64,000 bases of DNA from Pseudomonas migulae NBRC 103157 (lineage in GTDB: Bacteria; Pseudomonadota; Gammaproteobacteria; Pseudomonadales; Pseudomonadaceae): assembly GCF_002091715.1 (NCBI RefSeq), contig NZ_BDAG01000029.1, forward strand, positions 1 through 64,000, given 5' to 3'. Position 1 is the stretch's first letter; every line of letters starts with the position of its first letter. The position numbers and the translations under genes were made by a program. Under the pieces are notes generated by a model. It was given only the letters and a program-made list of their open reading frames with translations. It had not been told where the DNA came from and ran no database searches. Of this stretch, positions 59,391 to 64,000 are shown one piece after another.

Positions 59391-59490
59391 GCTGCTCCCA
59401 GTGACTGGGGCCCGGCCGTCTTATAGATGTACCAAGACTAGTGCCCGGACCCGAGGTCGACAAATACTAAATACTGAAGGTGGCATTCGA

Positions 59491-60405
59491 TTAAATAGAT
59501 GGCTTGCGCCCGCCGTGGGGTTGTTCGCGTGCCACGGTCAGGAACGGGTCCACCAGCGCCGGGCGCGCCGTGCCACGACGCCAGGCCAGGCCGACGTCGA
59601 GGGTCTGGCTCAGGTCGGCGATTGGCCGCGCTTCGATGATGTCGCCCTCCAATGACCATGGGCGGTACGTCATGTCGGGCTGGATCGATACGCCCAACCC
59701 TGCGGCTACCAGGCTTCGTACCGCTTCGGTCGAGGCGGTTTTCAGGGTGATGCGTGGTTGAAGCGACGCCGCCGACCACATGCGCTGGGCATTGCGGTCC
59801 ATTTCATCGACGTTCAGTTGAATCAACGGCTCACGGGCGACGTCGGCGAGGTTGATGCTGTCGTGTTCCAGCAGCGGATGCTGGGCCGGCAGCCATAACC
59901 GATGAGGCGAATGGGTCAGTACTTCCGTTTGCAGGGCGTGGCGGTCCTCGAGGTTGGAGAGGATCAACACGCCGACATCGATCTCGCCGCTGACCAGCAA
60001 ATGCTCGATATACGGGCGCTCGTCCTCCATCACGCGGATCTCGACGTTGGGGTAGGCGCGCTGAAAGCGGGTGAGTAAATCCGCGAGGTAGTAACCGGCG
60101 ACAAGGCTGGTCACACCGATGATCAATTGCCCGGCGACCTGGTCGGTGCTTTGTTGCAGGCTGCGCTTGGCGTTGTCCACGGTGGCCAGAATCAGGTGCG
60201 CCTGGCGCAGGAATTGATGGCCCTGGTGCGTCAGGCTCATGCCCTTGGCGTGTCGGTTGAACAGGCCGACGCCAATCTCTTCTTCGAGTTGCTGGATCGC
60301 CAGGGTCAATGTCGATTGGGAAATGAACGCGGCTTGCGCGGCGGCGGAGATCGATCCGGTCTCGGCCACGGCGATGAAATGGCGGATTTGACGCAAGGTC
60401 ATCAT
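59491..60405 (-). CDS. LysR-family transcriptional regulator
   Basis: A 304-aa regulator. The N-terminal winged helix is MMTLRQIRHFIAVAETGSIS then AAAQAAFISQSTLTLAIQQL EEEIGVGLFNR, and the effector domain (about 90-300) has the type 2 periplasmic-binding fold (QLIIGVTSLVAGYYLADLLT; ERPYIEHLLVSGEIDVGVLI). It lies just upstream of, and on the same strand as, the second dehydrogenase gene, so control of the amine-catabolic genes is likely; the inducer is unknown. The DUF533 gene is divergent, 186 bp away. Confidence 0.92.
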   Translation of the reverse strand: MMTLRQIRHFIAVAETGSISAAAQAAFISQSTLTLAIQQLEEEIGVGLFNRHAKGMSLTHQGHQFLRQAHLILATVDNAKRSLQQSTDQVAGQLIIGVTSLVAGYYLADLLTRFQRAYPNVEIRVMEDERPYIEHLLVSGEIDVGVLILSNLEDRHALQTEVLTHSPHRLWLPAQHPLLEHDSINLADVAREPLIQLNVDEMDRNAQRMWSAASLQPRITLKTASTEAVRSLVAAGLGVSIQPDMTYRPWSLEGDIIEARPIADLSQTLDVGLAWRRGTARPALVDPFLTVAREQPHGGRKPSI

Positions 60406-60591
60406 GAATAAGTACCCGGTGGGCGGTTTTTATAGATTCACTCGAGTTTATATCTTTTTAATCGATGGGCTTTTTTGCGTTAAAGAAGTTGAGCAACATC
60501 TGGAAGCACTCTCGCCGGGAGGGGCTGGGCACTTTCGATCTAGGCTGGTGGCCTCAGTGTCTGGTTTACCCCATTTGTGGAGGCGGCAAGA

Positions 60592-61314
60592 ATGAATACC
60601 CGTGGATTGCTCGATCAGTTGCTCAAATCTGGCCAGGACATGTTGCAGAACAAGGCCGGTGGCTCGCAGAACAAAGCGTCCAGCGGTGGATTGGGCAGCT
60701 TGCTCGGCGGCAGCGGTGGTTCGGGCGGGCTTGGCAGTTTGCTCTCGGGCGCGGGTGGCGGTGCGCTGGCGGCGGGTGCCATGGGCCTTTTGATCGGCAA
60801 CAAGAAGGTTCGCAAGGTCGGCGGCAAAGTGGCCATCTACGGCGGCCTCGCGGCATTGGGCGTGATTGCCTACAAGGCTTACGGCAACTGGCAGGCCCAG
60901 CAGGGCACTGCACCGAAGCAAGAGCCGCAAACCGTGGACCGCGTGCCGACGGCGCAGGTCGAGCAACACAGCCAGGCGATTCTCAAGGCGCTGGTGGCCG
61001 CGGCCAAGGCTGACGGCCATGTCGATGAGCGCGAGCGGGCGTTGATCGAAGGCGAGTTCACTAAACTCGACAATGATCAGGAGCTGCAACACTGGCTGCA
61101 CGCCGAACTCAACAAACCGCTCGATCCAACCGATGTGGCGCGCGCCGCCAGCACCCCGGAAATGGCCGCCGAGATGTACATCGCCAGCGTAATGCTGGTG
61201 GACGAAGAGAACTTCATGGAGAAGTCCTACCTGGATGAACTGGCGCGCCAGCTGAAGCTGGAACCGGGCCTCAAGGCCGAGCTGGAAAAACAGGTGCGCC
61301 AGGCTTCTTTGTAA
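60592..61314 (+). CDS. DUF533/TerB-like inner-membrane protein (YebE family)
   Basis: A 240-aa protein. The N-terminus MNTRGLLDQLLKSGQDMLQN is followed by a Gly/Ser-rich repeat region with a hydrophobic core (LGSLLGGSGGSGGLGSLLSG; ALAAGAMGLLIGNKKVRKVG) and a second hydrophobic stretch (VAIYGGLAALGVIAYKAYG). The C-terminal 130 aa are a TerB-like helical domain (AILKALVAAAKADGHVDERE) with acidic residues that may bind metal. E. coli YebE is a Cpx-regulated homologue without known activity. GGAGGCGGCAAGA precedes the ATG; a start at 60577 is less likely. Confidence 0.88.
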   Translation: MNTRGLLDQLLKSGQDMLQNKAGGSQNKASSGGLGSLLGGSGGSGGLGSLLSGAGGGALAAGAMGLLIGNKKVRKVGGKVAIYGGLAALGVIAYKAYGNWQAQQGTAPKQEPQTVDRVPTAQVEQHSQAILKALVAAAKADGHVDERERALIEGEFTKLDNDQELQHWLHAELNKPLDPTDVARAASTPEMAAEMYIASVMLVDEENFMEKSYLDELARQLKLEPGLKAELEKQVRQASL

Positions 61315-61321
61315 CCCTCAA

Positions 61322-61430
61322 GATCGCCTTCGCGGGCAAGCCATGCTCCTGCAGGATTTGAGTCGGCCACATGATATGTGGGCGACACCAGGCCCAGTAG
61401 GCGCATGGCTTGCCCGCGAAGACGTCATCC
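61322..61430. repeat. REP pair (CGCGGGCAAGCCATGCTCC family)
   Basis: CGCCTTCGCGGGCAAGCCAT GCTCCTGC at 61326 is mirrored by GTAGGCGCATGGCTTGCCCG CGAAGACG ending at about 61427. The CATG centre is conserved in both arms. It separates the DUF533 gene from wspA. Confidence 0.85.
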
Positions 61431-61498
61431 GCTACGCCACTCATTCATAGCGCTCCCGACGTTTTTCCTCTGGATGAGAACTGCCGCGCATCCGTCTT

Positions 61499-61527
61499 AT
61501 AAATGAAACACCGCCCTCGGCTATACT
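61499..61527 (+). promoter_or_regulatory. Candidate wsp promoter -10
   Basis: TATACT at 61522-61527 lies 35 bp before the wspA GTG and is the best -10 match. The -35 region near 61499 (ATAAAT) is poor. It is placed by sequence likeness only. Confidence 0.35.
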
Positions 61528-61561
61528 CCGCAACATTTGAAACGGCCCCCGAGGACTGACT

Positions 61562-63184
61562 GTGAAGAACTGGACGTTGCGCCAACGCATTTTGGCGAGC
61601 TTTGCGGTAATTATCGCCATCATGCTGCTGATGGTCGTCGTCTCGTATTCGCGGCTGTTGAAGATCGAGGCCAGCGAAGCCAGCGTTCGTGATGACGCGC
61701 TTCCAGGGGTGTATTACAGCTCGACGATTCGTGGCGCCTGGGTCGACAGTTTTCTCCAGATCCAGGAAATGCTGGGCTTGAAGGAAGGGCAGGGCATCAG
61801 CGCCGAGGACGCCGCAGACTTCAAGAATTTTGAAGCGCGCGTGCTGGACGCGATGAATAGCTATCGCGCCACCGTCACCACGGACGAAGACAAGCTCGAA
61901 TTCGCAGCCTTCGAAAAACTCCATGAGAATTACGGCAAGATCCTGGCCGCAGTGCTCGACTTGCATAAGCGCAATCAGGAAGCCGAGGCCATCAAGTTGT
62001 TCAATGAACAACTGATCCCGGCGTGGACAGCAGGGCGCATGAAGCTCAATGACATCCTGCGCGAAAACAAGGCGGTGGCGGATCAGGACATCGTGAACAT
62101 CGATGACGCGGTGGGCACTGCGAAAACCATCATGGGCATCTCCCTGCTGGTGGCGGTTTTGGCCGCCGGTCTGTGCGGCCTGTTGCTGATGCGCGCGATC
62201 ATGGCACCGATGAACCGCATCGTGCAGATCCTCGAAATCATGCGCACCGGTGATTTGAGTGGGCGCTTGAACCTGGAGCGCAAGGACGAATTCGGCGCCG
62301 TGGAAACCGGCTTCAACGACATGATGGCCGAGCTTACGTCGCTGGTGTCCCAAGCTCAGCGCTCCTCGGTGCAGGTCACCACGTCGGTCACCGAGATCGC
62401 CGCCACCTCCAAGCAACAACAAGCCACCGCCACGGAAACCGCCGCCACCACCACGGAAATCGGCGCGACATCCCGTGAAATCGCCGCGACTTCGCGCGAT
62501 CTGGTACGCACCATGACCGAAGTCTCCACCGCTGCCGATCAGGCCTCGGTGGCGGCCGGTTCCGGGCAGCAGGGCTTGGCGCGTATGGAAGAGACCATGC
62601 ACTCGGTGATGGGCGCCGCGGATCTGGTCAACGCCAAACTGGCGATCCTCAACGAGAAGGCCGGCAACATCAATCAAGTGGTCGTGACCATCGTCAAGGT
62701 CGCCGACCAGACCAACCTACTTTCCTTGAACGCCGCTATTGAAGCCGAGAAGGCCGGGGAATACGGTCGCGGGTTTGCCGTGGTCGCCACCGAGGTGCGG
62801 CGTCTGGCGGACCAGACCGCCGTGGCCACTTACGACATCGAGCAGATGGTGCGCGAGATCCAGTCGGCGGTGTCGGCCGGGGTCATGGGCATGGACAAGT
62901 TCTCCGAAGAAGTGCGCCGCGGCATGTCTGAGGTGCAGCAGGTCGGTGAGCAGCTGTCGCAGATCATCCATCAGGTTCAGGCGCTGGCGCCGCGGGTGTT
63001 GATGGTCAACGAAGGCATGCAGGCCCAGGCCACCGGTGCCGAGCAGATCAACCACGCGCTGGTGCAGTTGGGCGATGCCAGCAGCCAGACCGTCGAGTCC
63101 CTGCGCCAGGCCAGTTTTGCCATCGACGAACTGAGCCAGGTGGCCGTCGGGCTGCGTAGCGGCGTTTCGCGATTCAAAGTCTGA
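61562..63184 (+). CDS. wspA: Wsp surface-sensing chemoreceptor WspA
   Basis: A 540-aa methyl-accepting chemotaxis protein, the membrane sensor of the Wsp pathway that activates the diguanylate cyclase WspR on surfaces. It begins MKNWTLRQRILASFAVIIAI with a first membrane helix at about 12-32. A periplasmic domain of about 155 aa follows, then a second helix (GISLLVAVLAAGLCGLLLMR), a HAMP domain, and the signalling hairpin with tip LNAAIEAEKAGEYGRGFAVV ATEVRRLADQ. The GTG start at 61562 has GAGGACTGACT upstream. Identification rests on the family N-terminus and on the wspB-wspC order after it. wspB overlaps its stop by 1 bp. Confidence 0.9.
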   Translation: MKNWTLRQRILASFAVIIAIMLLMVVVSYSRLLKIEASEASVRDDALPGVYYSSTIRGAWVDSFLQIQEMLGLKEGQGISAEDAADFKNFEARVLDAMNSYRATVTTDEDKLEFAAFEKLHENYGKILAAVLDLHKRNQEAEAIKLFNEQLIPAWTAGRMKLNDILRENKAVADQDIVNIDDAVGTAKTIMGISLLVAVLAAGLCGLLLMRAIMAPMNRIVQILEIMRTGDLSGRLNLERKDEFGAVETGFNDMMAELTSLVSQAQRSSVQVTTSVTEIAATSKQQQATATETAATTTEIGATSREIAATSRDLVRTMTEVSTAADQASVAAGSGQQGLARMEETMHSVMGAADLVNAKLAILNEKAGNINQVVVTIVKVADQTNLLSLNAAIEAEKAGEYGRGFAVVATEVRRLADQTAVATYDIEQMVREIQSAVSAGVMGMDKFSEEVRRGMSEVQQVGEQLSQIIHQVQALAPRVLMVNEGMQAQATGAEQINHALVQLGDASSQTVESLRQASFAIDELSQVAVGLRSGVSRFKV

Positions 63185-63720
63185 TGAGCGAACTCACGGC
63201 CAAACGCACCGCCGTGAAGCCGGCGATGCAGGCGTTGTTTCTGGTGTTTCGCATCGCCAGCGAGCGTTATGCCCTGCAAGCGATCGAGGTGGCGGAAGTG
63301 CTGCCGCGTCTGCCGTTGAAGCCGATTCCCCGCGCACCGGACTGGGTCGCCGGGGTGTTCGCCTATCGCGGCGCGGTGGTGCCGGTCATCGACCTCAGTG
63401 CGCTGACGTTCGGTTTACCGGCTCAGGCCCGCACCAGCACGCGTTTAGTGCTGGTCAATTATCGTCCGGATGAATCCGTTGAGACGCAGTTGCTCGGGCT
63501 GATCCTGGAACAGGCGACCGACACGCTGCGCTGCAACCCGGCGGATTTTCAGCCTTATGGTCTCGACAATCGCCAGGCACCTTACCTCGGACCTGTTCGC
63601 GAAGATGCGCAAGGTTTGCTGCAATGGGTGCGTGTCGCCGACCTGCTGGATGAACAGGTTCGCGCACTGCTGTTTCCGTCACCGCCACTGGATCCGGCGT
63701 TGCTTGAGGAGCGGCCATGA
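63184..63720 (+). CDS. wspB: CheW-like coupling protein WspB
   Basis: A 178-aa CheW-domain protein that couples WspA to the histidine kinase WspE. CheW features are visible: FLVFRIASERYALQAIEVAE VLPRLPLKPIPRAPDWVAGV and FAYRGAVVPVIDLSALTFGL. It starts within the wspA stop (TGATG) and overlaps wspC by 4 bp (ATGA), so translation of the three genes is coupled. The Wsp system has two CheW-like proteins, WspB and WspD; this is WspB by position. Confidence 0.9.
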   Translation: MSELTAKRTAVKPAMQALFLVFRIASERYALQAIEVAEVLPRLPLKPIPRAPDWVAGVFAYRGAVVPVIDLSALTFGLPAQARTSTRLVLVNYRPDESVETQLLGLILEQATDTLRCNPADFQPYGLDNRQAPYLGPVREDAQGLLQWVRVADLLDEQVRALLFPSPPLDPALLEERP

Positions 63721-64000
63721 GCAGCGATCAGCGGTTTTTCGATTTTCTCAAGGAGCGCATCGGCCTCGACGTGACCTCGGTGGGCCCGGCGATCATCGAG
63801 CGGGCCGTGCGCCAGCGCAGCACCGCATCACGGTCGCAGACGGCCGATGAGTATTGGCACACCTTGCAGGGATCGCGGGATGAGCAACAAGCGCTGATCG
63901 AAGCGGTGATCGTTCCCGAAACCTGGTTTTTCCGTTACCCGGAGTCCTTTGCCACCCTGGCGAAACTGGCGACAAAACGCCTGGCCGACATCAACAACAT
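63717..64000 (+). CDS. wspC: CheR-type methyltransferase WspC (5' part only)
   Basis: The frame is open from the ATG at 63717 to the right edge of the window, giving the first 94 aa. It begins MSSDQRFFDFLKERIGLDVT and reaches VPETWFFRYPESFATL, the CheR motif that leads into the SAM-binding domain. WspC methylates WspA glutamates and is needed for signalling. The gene is cut by the window end, so the SAM site and the C-terminal TPR region typical of WspC cannot be seen. Confidence 0.88.
   Translation, partial: MSSDQRFFDFLKERIGLDVTSVGPAIIERAVRQRSTASRSQTADEYWHTLQGSRDEQQALIEAVIVPETWFFRYPESFATLAKLATKRLADINN

Overview
The window looks like the chromosome of a Pseudomonas of the P. fluorescens group. 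The evidence is the high GC content and the gene blocks typical of that group: ffh / rpsP-rimM-trmD-rplS, xerD-dsbC-hom-thrC-recJ, and the start of a wsp operon. Nearly every convergent or 3' junction also carries one of the short palindromic REP families of fluorescent pseudomonads (cores GTAGGAGCCGGCTTGCTGGCGA, GTGGGAGCGGGCTTGCTCGCGAA and GTAGGAGCTGCCGAAGGCTGCGATC). I see no tRNA, rRNA, CRISPR array, transposase or prophage.

Layout. 1-512: a tandem array of REP-bearing 68-bp units that runs off the left edge. 513-7722 (-): a complete N-acetylglucosamine operon, nagR-nagA-nagB(SIS type)-nagF-nagE, with a TGGTATT operator array over its promoter. 8081-12715: an L,D-transpeptidase, two Nudix hydrolases, a gamma-carbonic-anhydrase-like protein, DUF1289, a VUT-family membrane protein and purT. 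12809-16383 (-): an MHS-type MFS transporter, a CNNM/CorC-like protein and a CcsA/YpjD-like membrane protein. 16579-25050 (+): ffh, rpsP-rimM-trmD-rplS, xerD, dsbC, hom and thrC. 25.0-25.9 kb is a non-coding block with a hairpin-rich element and REPs. 25884-34125: DUF3509, a periplasmic binding protein, a family III CoA-transferase, yaeQ, recJ, an old-yellow-enzyme homologue and opgD.

34.5-49.3 kb is the most interesting part: a Tad/Flp pilus locus. It has three tandem flp pilin genes at an exact 343-bp period, a TadV prepilin peptidase, an extra AAA+ ATPase that is not among the standard Tad components, then cpaB/rcpC, tadG-, tadE- and tadF-like genes, tadZ, tadA, tadB and tadC. The secretin gene rcpA, the lipoprotein tadD and a DUF3613 gene lie on the opposite strand and converge on tadC. 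An AraC-type regulator with a receiver-like but apparently non-phosphorylatable N-terminus sits at the other end, divergent from flp.

50.2-60.4 kb (-): a polyamine/GABA-type locus matching E. coli ydcSTUVW (binding protein, ATPase, two permeases, gamma-aminobutyraldehyde dehydrogenase), followed by an APC permease. A second, paralogous dehydrogenase and a LysR regulator lie upstream. REP hairpin pairs separate the ydc genes into blocks. 60592-64000 (+): a DUF533/TerB-like gene, then wspA, wspB and the 5' part of wspC, the surface-sensing chemotaxis-like pathway that controls cyclic-di-GMP. The window therefore holds two systems linked to surface attachment (Tad pilus and Wsp) beside amino-sugar and polyamine catabolism.
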